A stretch of 64,000 bases of DNA from Rhytidiadelphus loreus. Lineage: Eukaryota > Streptophyta > Bryopsida > Hypnales > Hylocomiaceae. Numbering within the stretch: position 1 is the stretch's first letter; the number at the start of each line of letters is the position of its first letter. The notes beneath the pieces were generated by a model. It saw only the letters and a list, made by a program, of their open reading frames with translations. It had not been told where the DNA came from and did no database searches. Position numbers and translations under genes: made by a program. The DNA lies in the NCBI GenBank assembly GCA_947034895.1, contig OX344762.1, forward strand, positions 29,554,760 to 29,618,759. Direction: 5' to 3'. Shown in pieces: positions 28,901 to 43,900 of this stretch.

Positions 28901-31900
28901 TTCTATTTGTTGTAATTATAAATGAATAAGTTCAGATTTCTTTAGTAGCAATAATGAATATGTTCAATGATCAATTTATTTTTTATTTTACATTATATTA
29001 ATCCCTAATGCCTATTTTTTCATCGAAAAACACTAAAAATTGTCATTCATATTGCAACAAGGAAAAATTAAAATTAAAAGATTGCATATCTTCTTGTATA
29101 ATCTTGCACTTAACTAGTACAAGACCATGTAGTAGAATTTTCAAACTTGGCTTTGTAGATTGCAAGACATTTGCATTTAAAGTTAAAAAAATGAGTATTT
29201 TTGTGCCTTCCACAACTAGATTATAAGACTTGATGTTTTTGCACTACAAATTTTGAAATTAATTTTTTTTTATATTAAAAAATTGAATTGAGAATCTTAA
29301 AACTAAAAAAAAAAAAATTGATTTTCATTCTTTAAAAGATTATTGAGTAGAAATAAGTATAGGATAGGAGGTAAAGCTAAATTTTTAATATTGTGTCCAA
29401 CTATTATAATTGGCATTTCATATACCAAATAATTAGTTAAAAGTTGAAAAAAATGTTTCAAAAGTTGCTTTTAGAATTAATAAAATTTTCAATTTTCGTT
29501 TTTTATTTATTTATAACAAAAACTTGGCTCCTCAATTATACGAGCATTACAAAAGTGGAAAATTTATTATTTTGAGTTTTGCTTGTAGACGATTTGGCCG
29601 ATTATGCGATATACATGTGAGCTATTCTAGGATGTTGATTTGACCCATTTTCCAATAATTTTTCATTTGGAGCATTAATTTATTTGTTCTTTGACTCCCA
29701 CTTAGAGTAACTTCCAAAAATTTCAATTTTTAATTTTTAATTTAATTTTTGTTGACCCTAACAGTCATATACAATGGTTCTAAGAAACATTCTAATCCCA
29801 ACGATGAGATTATTCTAGCAAACAAACTAAATCATGTAGAACTCTTTTTTTAAACTTGTGAAATTTGAGTTAAAAAATGAATCCATTACGTTATTTTTTG
29901 ATTGCCTCGTTTGCTTGCAAAATAAGATGCTTTGGATATAGCTTTGAACTTTAACATCACTAATGCAAATGGAATGAATCAAAGCTTTCCATATAGACAA
30001 AATTATAATCTATAAAATATGAAAAATGAAAAATTTGAAGTTTTAGTTTTTGTAGGGTATTTTTGGCTATGTGGGGTAGAACATTTTGAGTATAGGATAA
30101 CATAATTTTTGCACAAAAACACCAAGTGTAATTAAAATTATATTTCCATAAAGGTATTGTATTTTTTATTTTTGAAAAGAATTTTCAAAAAATCTCTCCA
30201 AAAATTGAGATCATAAGAACTTGCTTAAACCTTCAAATGCCTCATAAGAGAATACTTGTGATTTTAGAGGTTAAAAAACATCATTTCCAACTCTTTTGTA
30301 ATTGAATTTTATCTATAGGGAGTCAAATTGAAGTTACTTTATTTTATCTTTTTGAATTGCGTATGTGATTAAAAAAATCTACTTTCATTTATAAGTTTAA
30401 ATTGAAAAATCAACATATCATAAGAACTTCAAAACAAAGGAAAAAAATTGAACTAAGTATGTTTAATTTTTCTATTGAGAGTATTATTACCAATAAACAA
30501 TAAAGAAACAAAAGAAAAATTTCATTGTATGCTAATAAGGACCCTTTAAGGTGCAAGAGAAGAAATCTTCTTTGATATTTTTGTTTCAATTGAAAATTTA
30601 AAGCTTATCAATCTATATAGAAAACTATTGAGAATATAATTTTCTAAAATATGATCACTAATTGAAATTAAGTGTTGGTTCATTTTGAGGTTTAAAAAAT
30701 GCAAAATTAGAAGTACCTGGATCAAAGGAAGAGATTCTTGAAAACCCTTTAGTTTTTCTTCCATGATGCCATAGGTTTGTTGAGACTTGAGAGCCTTCAT
30801 TCTCTTCATGCGTAAAGCAAAATCTTCAACAAGGGCAATTAATTTGTTGATATCTAACTCAACCCACAAGGTGGCCGCAGAGGTACTCACGGCAGCTGAG
30901 AATGCCGCATAGACATCATATATCATAGCTACACCTTTTAATTGAGTCTCAACCTATTATAACCGATCACAAGTGTTTTGTATGTGAAGACATTTACAAT
31001 TTGGCATAGTCCTTATCCATAATAATAATAATAATAATAAAATTGCAATCAAATTCAATCATAAAAATTTATATTTGAAAAATGCTAGGTAATTGTTATT
31101 GGTGCCACATAAAAAAATAACCTTGTCTAAGATTTTCTTGCTATTTTTAAAATAAAATTGTGGTTAAGTGATCAAGAGCTAGTATGTATGAGATATGTGT
31201 ATAATTTTGAGAAATATGTTATGAAAAAACAAAGAGAAAATAGATTAAAAAATAGATTTATGAATGCATTATTTTCACAAGCACCTTCCAAGTTAATTTT
31301 GCTATTTAAATTATAACATTTTCATTTGCAAAAGAATGCCCTCAATCAATATTTCTTCTTTTTGACAAATCATATAAGATGAATGATCATAAATTTTAAT
31401 TCTTTTGATTTCATAGATAATTAGTATTTAAAGATAGAAAAATATTCCGAGATGTTGTAAAATATAAGAAACAGTTCAGACTTATAGGTTCTATTTAATA
31501 AAAAGTGTGAAACACATACTCATTTTTTATAATTATAGTTATGTGGAACTGAAATAAAAATTCAACAAATTTTCATTTGTCAAAATTGTGATAAATCCAC
31601 AAATTACACAAATATGGTGGATGATGGTGGATGATGTAAGATATAAATAAACAAGAAACCTAAAGGAAAAACTTTGTCCTAAACTTGAGGGCTTGCTCAT
31701 TTTGGGTCCCACAATCAATCTACTCTTTTGGGTGTTTGTAAGTGAGGGTTGCTATTATGTGAGCTTAGGAGTATGAGCATATGAGCTTGGAAGACTATAC
31801 ACCTATGTTACGGGTGCCTATATTATAGAATATTTTCATAATTATAGTGTAACTATGATATAGGTGTAATTATATAATTGTGTATCTACTTATATATGCT

Positions 31901-34900
31901 CAAAGCTCACATGCTCGCATTTTCGTGCTCACATACTAGCACCATTGGTTTGTAAGTTAGAGTACACAAGCTTTTTTTTGTCACAATACTCTATTTGACA
32001 ATGTTTTAATAAACTTGAAAAACATTATTTTCTAGTAATTTGTACATTAAATTTGAGGTGGAGGACAAGTTTTGAGAGGGAGGGACTACCTATGTTATAT
32101 GGCCACCATCACACACACCCAAATTCAAAATCACTAAATTTATACAAAAAAGTACTTATTCACAATGCATCATGCATACTGGATTTAGAGATTTCATTGA
32201 AATCTATTGAAAGAATTTTCAATTTTTTAATATTGATCTTCAAAGTTGAAAAGGTTCTATTTTATATTTTCATTTCATTTTATTTTATTTTTTGAATTTT
32301 TATACTATTTAAAAAAATTTGCCTTTGAAATTCAAAACTTTAGATTAGATTTTAAGGCCCTAATAAGCATGTATTTTACTTTTGGATTTTTTAAACGTGA
32401 ATTTTATATAAATTGTGAGGGTGAATTCATCTTGAATTATCCATAGGAAAAAAAGATGGATATGCTAGTGCAGTTTTTTGTGCAAATATCAAAATTTCGA
32501 TCCAAACTAGTGCAAATCTAGCATTTCCATGCACCTTCAGTGCACAATGGGACTTTATGTTCAATAATGCACAAGTATCATTCTAAATTATATAATTGAG
32601 TGATGCCAATATACATACCTTAAAAAAATAACTTCAACATAAAATATGTACATTCATTTTTTGAACAATTTGCTACTTTGTATAACATTCAATATGCACA
32701 AAGCTTATTCTTTTTGGAATATTTATATTTAATGATATTTATTTTTAATATATGTAATTGATGCAATTTAATGCATGTTTATACTATCCAAAGACTTAAT
32801 AAGACTCAAGGAGTTTGTATTTGGTGAAGGCCAATGAATTTTGATAATAATTCATTCAAATAGAATAGAATTTTGTTAATTAAAACATTTCATATTGATA
32901 ATAGTTTATTTGTTTTGTGCGTGTATGTGCATTTAGGAGATTTTAAACATAAAATCACTCAAATGTTTTTGAAGTAATTCATCTTGCAAAGATTATAGTA
33001 ATGGATTTATTTTATTCAACAACATATAAAATTTAAAATAAAAAACAATTCTAACTTCTTGTTTGTATGTTCTTCAATTGGTATGATACATCAATTATAA
33101 AAAATACTTTGAATATTCACAAACAAAGTAATTTGTAATTGTATCATCAATCATGTATTAAGTTAAAAAAATATATTGCATATGCTTGATTTGAAAATAT
33201 AAAATCCAAGACACGATTGTCATTTTGAAATGATATTTTAATGATGAAATAAACCATCATTTCACCTATGTTAGATTAAATAAAATAATAATGATAATAA
33301 TATATATATTTCCACAATATGATCATAAGGCTAATAGTAGTAGAAATGAGTTGTTGCTTAAATTTTTTATTAGACTTTAGTTCATACAATTTATAGTTTA
33401 TACAATTGTATTGTATTTTTGAGTGAAATAACTTTCTTTTGAGTGTCTTTGATATATTTTAGGAGGGACTCTACTTTGACACTCTTATTTTGATATATAA
33501 TTTGGAAATTTCATAAATTGATGAATTTGAAGATGACATGACTCCAATTGTTGTGGAACTCCAATTATTTTTTAATATGATATGAAATTAATGAAATATC
33601 AAGATATTAAAATAAATGAAAAGAAAACCTAATATTATCATTCATGAGATAAATTGTACAATCATGATTAATTTAATTGAACACCATATTATTTAATTAT
33701 TCATAAATAAAATAAAATAAAACCATAATAAATTAGTATGAAAATTTTCAATGTCTTTTGCAATCTTATAATTTACCAACAAAATTCATTTAAAAATAAT
33801 AATTGATTTAATGTAAATTGAAAAATAGAACACCTCATAAAGAGCTGGATATTGAGTGATGGGCATGTCAAATAATTTTTGTGCAAGAACCAAATTATCT
33901 TTGGTTTTCAACATTCCCACTAATTCTTCCTGCCACAATTAACAATTGCAAGATAACTTATTGAATATTTATATAATATATTTTTATTGATCAGAGGAAA
34001 TTTTTTAAGATAGAAGAGTATTTAAACTATTTACATTATGTTCCAAACCTCAACTTTCAACTCCATTAATGAATGAATTTAGTCTAATTACAAATTTAGA
34101 TATATTTTAAGTTTTTACTACCATTTTTCCAATCACTTAAATATAAATAGTATCTTCTCAAAATTTACTTATAGTGCCAAAAAAATGTAATATTCTTTAA
34201 AGTCTTTATTATAATTTTAAAATTTTGGTACATATTATTGATGGAAAAAAACAAGCCACAAAACTAAGTAATTAGACCAAACATTTCATGGCATTTTCCA
34301 TTAAAATGAACCGCTTGAGTAGCAGAAGACTTCATTTATTCCCTTAACCAATGTGATTTTGGGATATAAATAAAGGCATAAAAAATTAGTGAATCTCATG
34401 GATCCAAGCAAGGCAAAAAATGGTAATCATTAATGTCAAGTTCCTAGAGGCTAAACAGTTGAAAGGCATTTTTTGGTTGAAAACAATTTTACATTTTTAT
34501 TCTTGATATTACAAATGAATTGATGATACTCAGATTTTATTTCATCAATTTTTTTGCTTTAGCCTTGACTTTTAGTTTTGAACACTAAATGAATGCAAAC
34601 ATGTCCCAAACGCACATCTTATTTTTCAACCATTGAAAAGGTTTATATTCTTGAACTAATTCTACAATCACAAGTTTTAGATTTTTAATTTATTTTTTCA
34701 AATTTTCTATAGTTTAAAGAGTACAAGTATGTTTTACATAAAATTATAGTTTAAATCAAAGAAAAAAATTCTTTTGAAAAGACAAATCAATTCATGAGTA
34801 TGAAGTTCTTATTTTTGAATTTACTATAAATATTCTCAATTTATGTTGTCAATATATTAATAATTTTGGGTGTTTGCATGCTAAGATTAATTATACATAA

Positions 34901-37900
34901 GTTTTTTTTTCACAATGTACTAAAATGCATTGTTTTGATGAACTTGAAAAATGAACCACGAGAAATGCACATTGAAATTGAGGTGAAGGACAATTTTTGG
35001 AGGATAAAAGCCACCTACACTACTTGACCACCACAACAAAGAAATTTAAAAAAATCTTCAAGTGCTCAAAATTGAAAAATTTACACCAAAAGAGTGCTTC
35101 ATCACGGTGTATCATGTACAATGAATTTATATAGAAAACTTAATATTTTTGTTGATTTGGTTGTGTTGATTTGGTTTAATTTTCTATTGATTTGGACAAT
35201 AATTTGTTGATTTGGAAAGTGAATCAAATCAATAGGATCAAATTAACAAAAAAAACTATAATTTTTAAATAGAGATTTCAAATGTTGAACTATTGTGATA
35301 ATTTTTAGTTTTTAAGAATAGGTTTTTGCAATTGAAGTAATTTCATTTTTCAAGTCCATAATATTTTTGAATTTTTTTGAAATTTATATTCACCTTGAAG
35401 ATTAAAATATTATATTCAATTTCAAAGGTTTAAAATAAATATTTTTCTTTCAATATGTATTTGTACAAATTGTGAGGGGAGATTTTTATTGAATTCTTTG
35501 CGGATTAAAGGGATGAATATGCTAATTATGTTGATTTTAGTGCAAATAGCACAATTTTGAAGCAAAACTAGTGCAAATCAAGTACGCTATGCACCCAAGT
35601 TTGTGATGGGACTTTGTGTACAGTAGTACACAATTATTCTTTTTACACAAATAAGTTATGTGACATACATATTTTCACATAAATGGTGACTAAACTTCAT
35701 CATCTAAGTTGAGTTGAAAAACACTTGTTTATGGAATTTGAAGATGAGCATTTTGAAATTGATGAGGCTTTTGATTCACAAATCCTTGTTACTATATATA
35801 AAAAGCTAACTAAAAGATCTCAAGATTAAATCTACAAAAATATTTGAAAAGTCAAATATTTTAGCTTTAATTTTTAAGAATAATAATTTGAAATAGATTT
35901 TTTTGACTAAAATGCATCAACAACTGTTAAGGCCAAAAGATTATATTTTCATCATATAAAAAAATTAAAAACAAAATTATCTAAATTTTTATTTTATATT
36001 ATATATTTAAAAATTAATTAATTAATCAATATAGAGAAAGCTTGGCTTTGCATATTATATAACTGTTAAAAATTAACATACATATCTATCTTGGAATTAT
36101 TCAAATATCTTTAAAATACAACTCAATAAATTTCATCAATCTTGCATAAATCAATTTTTAATAAAACAATAATAGGATATTCTATTTAAGAATAATTGGA
36201 TCAATATGTCTTTTTAGCTAGTCACAATGGTCTTATACTATAATTGATGAATTGTTGGTCTTCATTTCACCCCTTTTAATTCATGTTCTAAATTTCATTT
36301 GAACTTTGATTCAATTTATTATTTTTTCATATAACAAGAAAGCATGCTTTATTTGGCCTCTTATAGCATTGAATTGTCTACTTGTCTTTTTCCAAAATTG
36401 AAATTTGGATTCTACTATTCAACTTTGAGGGGCGACAATTATATGAAATCTAATCACATTGAGAAAACATCTTTCTAAAAGTGATAATTTTGGTCTCAAC
36501 CTTGCAATTCCTAGCCACAAAGATGAGTGCACAATTTTCAAAAGTTCTTTTGCTCTTCAAAGTTTGCTAAGAATTTTTTGAACCTAGTTGACAACATATA
36601 ATTGTAAACTAGGGGAAGACACTCTCACTACATTTGGGGTACCCACGTGTGGTGGAGTGATTTTTTGACCCCCTATTTACTTTTGAATAAACTATAATTT
36701 CATCCTAAAATTTTGTGCTTTGTTTAACAATGATTAAAGGTTTCTATTAACAAAATTTTCAATCCCAAATAACATAAGATATATTGTCTAGAAAGGGTTG
36801 AAAAAAGAACTAAAATGGCATGTTCTCCAACTAAAATATTTATAGAGCTCACATGAAGATGACTATTGCATCAATACTCAACCAAAATAAACTTTCAATA
36901 GAAAGCTATTCTATAGAGGGTTTTTTTTCATTTTTCAATTTTTTTTTTCTTATATAATATAGAGGTGTGAAAGTTATTTTCAGCTTTACAGTGTATCTTT
37001 TTTCTTAAAAAATTTATAACTAATAATTGAAAACTTTTACTATTAGCATAAAAAAAACACCAATAATTCAAAATATAAAATTTTAAAGTAGTAAAATCTA
37101 TCCATAATTTTTTTTTGAAAAAAAAAATAAATTTATTGATGTATTACTTGTATTACTTTTTCCGCCGCACGTGGGTTGCTAAAACGTGGGGAGTGTCCTC
37201 CCTGGGATTGTAAAACAAAGCCTAAATCCTCATTATAGACTAATGAAAAGTCTTTGTGATAAAAGTCCATGCAACATTCATGACAAGTCATTTTTTCAAA
37301 ATTCAAAGAGGAACAAAGTGAACAATGACATAACATGACTTATGTAATAACTCTAATTTGTTTGGTAATTTTTGAGATTTTGAAACTAAATATTGAAAAG
37401 AAAAAATTCTAAATCAATTGTCAAGGTCATACTAATAAAATAACCACATCTAATTGCAACAAAGTTGCAAAGTTATCCCGTAAAGTCCTTTGCCAAAATC
37501 TATATCACCTACATATGAAAGTCGAGGGTTGATTTGAGGTTCATCTATCATTGACACTTTGAACAATCATATTTAATTGATACAATGTCTTAACAAATAC
37601 ATACTAAAAAAAATCTAAAAATGATCTTTCAATTATCAACAATAACCTCTAAAAACTAAATAAATTCAATATTGGGAACCATGTTCATATATGTTTATTG
37701 AAAAGTTTTAAAAGTACTTATCTTTATATCTTACCATATTGTGAAGGAATAGATCTAAATATTGTCAAATTTAAGTCATATAATTAAAGATCATTCTTTC
37801 ACATGAAGTTGATTTTTACAAACTTCATTGCCATAGCAATTGAAAAACATAAATTCATATTCTTTCAACTAGAATGGCAATGAATATCCTATTTGTAAAA

Positions 37901-40900
37901 ATGTAAAATCATTGAATAAGTTGCAAAATTTGTTATATTAAATTATTAGAGCCAAAATATATTGCAAGTTTCATAATATTAACCTTAAACATAAAAAAAA
38001 CTTGCACTTGGTTCTTCTAATTATTCACCAAAAGTAAAGCTATATTAGTTAGCTAGTAATAACTAATTCAATGGCCATATAGTCAAACATTATTTCTAAG
38101 TTCAATTTGTCCTTTTAAATTGCATATGATTTATTTTTTACATGTGAAATATATTTTATATGACTTCCAAAATTTTCAGATGATTTAGTAAAATGATGAA
38201 GTTATCATATTTTTACATGAACTTAAATCAATACACTTCAGCTAAAACTATATTAAAGTTTCAAATAATCATGAAAATTTACCAAAAGACTTTATATTTT
38301 TGTATGAATTCAATAGTTTTTTAATTTTAAAGCATAATTTTCATTCAAATAATTATATCAACTACAATATATACTACTAGAATAATTTAAATATTTTACC
38401 AAAAATGTAGAAACAAATATTTGTAGTCAAAATTTAAATTAAAAAAGTATTTTCAAAATAATAAATTAAAAAATAAAATCCCCCTCAATGTCAAAAAGCT
38501 TAAATTTGAGATGAAGATTAAGCAAAGTTGCAATATTTTCAAATGGATTAAAAGTAAGCTTGACAAACTTTATTATTTTGTAATTTTAATTAAAAATAGA
38601 TTAAAAAATAAATTATTAGGGCTAGAATTGAGATTTGTAAAGAAGCATTTGTTTGTTGGATGCAATGATTTTGAGAAATTAATAATGTTATATAAGTTTT
38701 GTTATGAATTAATGTATAAAACAAATATAAAAGATGCCTTACTTGAAATTGTACTAAAAGTTGCAATCCTACATCAAGGTCTGTGCATTTGACAGGTCCA
38801 TTTGCATCCATTCGATCTCGAAAATCTACAGTTGTTGTTACAAAATCTTTTGCTTGTTGTTCAGTAAATGCCACAAATTCTTTCTTAGTTGTTTGTAAAG
38901 TGATGTTTAGAATTTTTGCTTGTGCTACCAATTCAATCCACCTAACAATCCAAACAATGGATCCAAAACCAATTACACTACAATCATCCATTATAATTTC
39001 AATTTCAATTTTATGTGCATTAAATTGATGGCATACAAGTGAATGCCTTTTTTTTGTAGCTTTTATTTTGGATGTAAATTATAAAAATCCTATATAGAAG
39101 TGATATATAATAACAATGCAATTAAACAAAAGAAAGTAAATGAATTTTGCAATGATCAAAATTTTTAGCCTTCGCAAGAAGGATTGACTTTTCATTTTAA
39201 ATATCATTTTTCTAATTAAACTTCAACAATAATTAACTAGTTATAATAGTTTTGAATATTTTCAAATGCAAATGAATTCCTATGCTAGATATTATACTAA
39301 CCTTGAATGTTATTATAACCTAGAATATACATTAAGTTTGGTTATTATGTAAGTTATTGTTAAAGTATTAAAAAAATTGTAAGAAAATATTGAATTTAAA
39401 AGACCATTCAATCAATCATCAAAAATATTCTATATTAAATATTTTACATCTGAAAATAATAATTAAGGATTATAAAACAAACTATTGTAAATTCTATTGA
39501 ATCAAAAAATTGGTAAAAATAAATCAATACTGCAAATATACTTCATCATGTCCATTATATTTTATATTTTTTATAATATATATATTTTTTTAATACAATT
39601 GATTACAACTATAAACAAATGCATATTATGTAGTTTATTTACAAAATAGCATAATTCATAAAATTAAATTAATTTATCAAAAATATTATATTATTTAATT
39701 TTAAACATTATAAAATTAGGATTTTGCAATGCTCCTCGCAACCATTGATGATTGCGTTGCAAGTAAAAGATATCAATTCTTATTTATTATTTACCTTTTA
39801 AGAAAAAATTTCAGTAATGAGAAAGGAAAAAACATTGCAAACACACAAAGACACAATTATAGACATACAATTTTTTTTTCCCACCACCACCACCAACCAA
39901 AGTTTAATATTTCAATTCAAGTAAACCGAATCTTATATAAATATCATTGATGAAAAAAATAAAAGGACACATATTAAAATTAAAAAAAAACATTGATTTT
40001 AACAAAAATAGATTCTAATAAATAAATTGTCGAAAAGATCAAGGATTTTGTTGCTATTTTTAAATATTATAATATTAGCTTTCAGAGCTTTTGTTGTAGC
40101 CTTTTCTTAGAAAGAAAATAAATAAATTTTGAGGTCGAAAATATCTCCATAGTTCAATATCTAAATTTCTAAATAAACTATTTATATTAAATTTATAATT
40201 CATAATTCAAAATTTACAAAAGTTATATGCTTTATTGATAAAATTTGAAATTTGAAATGATTATTTATATTTAAAAACATCACATTGCAATAATGATTCT
40301 GTTTAATAGTTTATATTACTTTATACCAAGTTTTTCCATAGATAAGAATTAAAACTATGATATTATTGACTATTTTAATTTTTTTTATTTCTATATAATG
40401 TAATATTATTGTTGTTGGCATAATTTGGTTTTAAAAATAGAAATTGCTTATTATTAGATTTCTTGAAAATGAAAAAAATATATGATTTGGTTTTAGATCC
40501 ATATACAAAATTTGACTAACTAGTCTACAATCCAAATGAATTGTTAGTATTCCAATAATCAAGATTTTAGTACAAGAAAATATAAAAAATTAAAACTGCT
40601 TTTTATTAAATTTAAAAACATATTTTTGCTAAATTGTTCATAATTTTTAGATATAGCAATGCCCTATATAAGTTATATAAGTCATTTAAGTGTCTATATC
40701 TTTACTATAGAACACTTTTAAAAGTTTAATTTATAAAAAACTTATAAATTAACTAACTTTCATAGACTATGCTAGTAAACTTTAATTATTTTAATTCTAT
40801 CGACATTGATTTTTCATTTTTGATTAAAAATATATATATATATCAACTTTCATTTATCACTATTTAGTAAATGTCAAATACTCAATGCTATTCTATTTTC

Positions 40901-43900
40901 ATTATTTGTCAATTATAATTGCTAATTTAGGTGAATAATTTTTGGAATATAATAAATTAATTGTTAGTTTAAAAAATGCAAGACCACTATTTTGGAAATT
41001 TTAAGTCCCAAAATCTAAATGTACCTACAATTGATTGGATTTTTTGAATATTATTTAATTATTTTCTAAGCAATTTCTTGATTATATTTCCAAAATAATA
41101 TATTGTTTTTCATTTTGTTTTGAAGTTTTGGTTTTGAATTGACATCTTCGAAATACGATTGGGCTCATCTTAATTTAGTTTTTAGTTCTCTCCACTTATT
41201 GTTTAAAACCAAAATGAGCCATCAAATCTCTATATTAGTATTACTAACAATCGAGAATAATTTACAATGTATAATTGCATTAATTTTTTAAATAATTATT
41301 TCCAATTTTTATTTTTTGTATGATGCAAGCACATTAAATTATTAATCAATAATTCGTTGTTGTTTTTATATAATTTTTTCAATTTATATCTTTATATTTG
41401 TTCAAAACTTGAATTATTATAAATTTTAGTATCTTTTGTATGCTATAGGCTTAACAACCATCATTTATTAGCTAATAAAATATTTTGAGTATTCAACAAA
41501 AATAAGGATTACGATATAATATGATTCATTATTATAAAGATAAAAAAATAATCTTCACAAACCTCATTAGACTCAAATAAATAATATTTTAATATTACAA
41601 AATTTACTCTCTTTGATAGCAATGGTACCATGCAAGCTGTAATATTACTTAAATGACTTACCTTGGTTGAATTATTGCAATTTTTTTGTTTTCATCTTCT
41701 GAACCTTTCACATTATACAATGACCTTATTCTAACACGTTCTTGAAGCTCCAAATAGCTGCAAACTTTCAAATTCATAAAATTGTGAAAATTCAATTTAT
41801 TTTTCTATGAGTATATAATAATTTGAATGTATTGCAATGAAAAAGAAATTTTACATATTTATGGAACTTAACACCTTTGAAAATCATGATTACATTTATA
41901 ATTAGAATTGTGCACAAATCTTCCAAAAAATTATATTTAAAAAATGGAAAAAAATGTATTTGTGTCAAATAATAGTAAGGATAATAATAACAAGCATAAA
42001 CAAAAAAAAATTTGTAGCTTATATACCTTTTTACTACTTTTGAATTATCTATTAAATTAAAGGGACTAAAGATATAGTTTACAACTTACAAAAAACTTCT
42101 TAAAGTTGGTTTAAACTCAAGAATCTCTCCAAATTTGAGAAGTGATAAACACTAACTATTTGAAGTGAAAATGTTTGGATAATGATATTATTATTGGTTT
42201 ATTGAAGAAATGTATAATGTTTTTATTGGTATATGAATAAGGATTCTAATGCTCCAAAGAATGTGTTGTTTTGATAACTTTGTAGATGTTATAAAGGGTC
42301 AAAGTTTTACTACATTAGTTGATGTTATTGGTAAATGAATCACATTGTTAGATGCACAATTGTTTTCAAAAGCAATCTATTCATTATTTTGGACACTTAG
42401 TGTTGAATATATGAAATATATAGGAAAAAAATTGAATTTTTTTGACAACATCTACGACACACACACACACACATACGCGAAGTGGAATATATATTCTAAA
42501 ATGGAATTAATGGAAGTAGGTTTGGCTTTGAGAAATTCTCAAAAGAAAGATTAATTTTCACAAGTACAGACATTCAAATATAAGATTATAAATTTCAAAT
42601 TTTTTGTTGTGAAGAAAAAAAATGTCATCAATCTAAACAATTATTCACTAAAGTATTGTTTTAGCAATTAATGAGTACACCAAATAATCTACATCATAGA
42701 ACTAAATAGAAAAACAAGAAAAAGACTTGAAGTCTATGTGTGTTGTGTATTAGTTGTTGTAATTACAGTAATAATACATACTTTCATGACCTTTCTACTA
42801 GTACTGTCATATTCTAAAAAAAATATTATTGAGTTTGATATACAACCTTAAAAAAAACAATTTTAATTCATATTACTCTCAAAAAGATATTAAGAGTATT
42901 GATTTTCCTATTTATAGGAAAAGACAATAGAATTGTGCAATTCATGTAGGTTTTTTAAGAAACAAGTTTTTAGATCACAACATTGATTATTTTATTTTAT
43001 TGCATATCTATTTATTTCTAGTAGATTTGTCATTGAACTAAAAATATTTTAATGAATTTAAAAAAAATTGGTATTAAAATTAAATTAGAAAAGATGGTAT
43101 ATTGTGATAATAAATGTACTAAAGCAATAATTATTGTACTTACTCTAATTCCATAATCATACCACTGCCCAAAACTTCAGCCACAGCATTAAGGACTGCT
43201 TTCAAACTATCAAGATCATGGGGTGACTGCAATTTCAAACAATGACAACAAATAATTTAGCCTAATTTGTATGTATTTAATTATTTTAATATACTATGAT
43301 AAAGAAGGAAAATACATTTGTACAATTTAACAAGCCTATACTTCAATACAAATCCCTATGTTTGATATTCCTATGAATATTATTTAATATCTATTTTAAA
43401 TCATATAATGATGATTTTTTCCAAGAGTTATGATTTTATGAGTTATTTAATCCTAAAATTATATGTAGAATAATTTAAGAATAATTTAATAATCACAAAT
43501 GATGTTTTTATAAATTAAAAAATATTATGAATAATGGCCAATCAAGTTTAATCAAGGCCACTTTCAAGCTCCAATGTCTTTTTAACTTCTAAAATTTGGA
43601 TGTTGAAGGCATATTTAGAATTGCAATTCTAAAATTCTAAATTAGTAGACAAGGTTACACATTACATAGGAAAAAATCAATAGTATCAAATGCAAATTGA
43701 AAGATTGTAATGTTTGATTGCATAGCATTTGGAAATGTGGAAGTGATTTGTAGTCATTTAATTTTCTATTCACAAGTAAAATCTAAAATTATGGTCATAT
43801 TAGATATACAAGGTTTACAAAAAATAACCTGTACAATCAGAATCATTTTTTTTATTGCATTTCAACATCCATTTTTACAATTTTCTAGAAATGTAATTAT

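Larger units (their letters stand above)
25261..30716 (-). other. Intron w15-w16, 5.5 kb, three TTAA elements
   Basis: Holds P3 (26180-27110), P5 (27622-28848, with another element nested inside) and P6 (28998-30274), together more than 3 kb. The rest is AT-rich and featureless. Confidence 0.8.
30954..33833 (-). other. Intron w14-w15
   Basis: 2.88 kb. Contains an AAT microsatellite (31019-31041), a palindromic element (about 31751-31945) and an interspersed repeat (about 31950-32600). The remainder is AT-rich and featureless. Confidence 0.7.
33930..38742 (-). other. Intron w13-w14, 4.8 kb
   Basis: Contains the second copy of the interspersed repeat (about 34870-35650) and a 598-bp inverted-end element (36609-37206). 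The remainder is AT-rich without recognisable features. Confidence 0.72.

Noticed and set aside
37133..37336. Minus-strand frame with several Cys/His (CHCSLCSS...CHECC), suggesting a zinc finger
   Set aside because: It spans the right end of the inverted-end element and flanking intron; spacing fits no zinc-binding family I know, and no splice context links it to the dynein.
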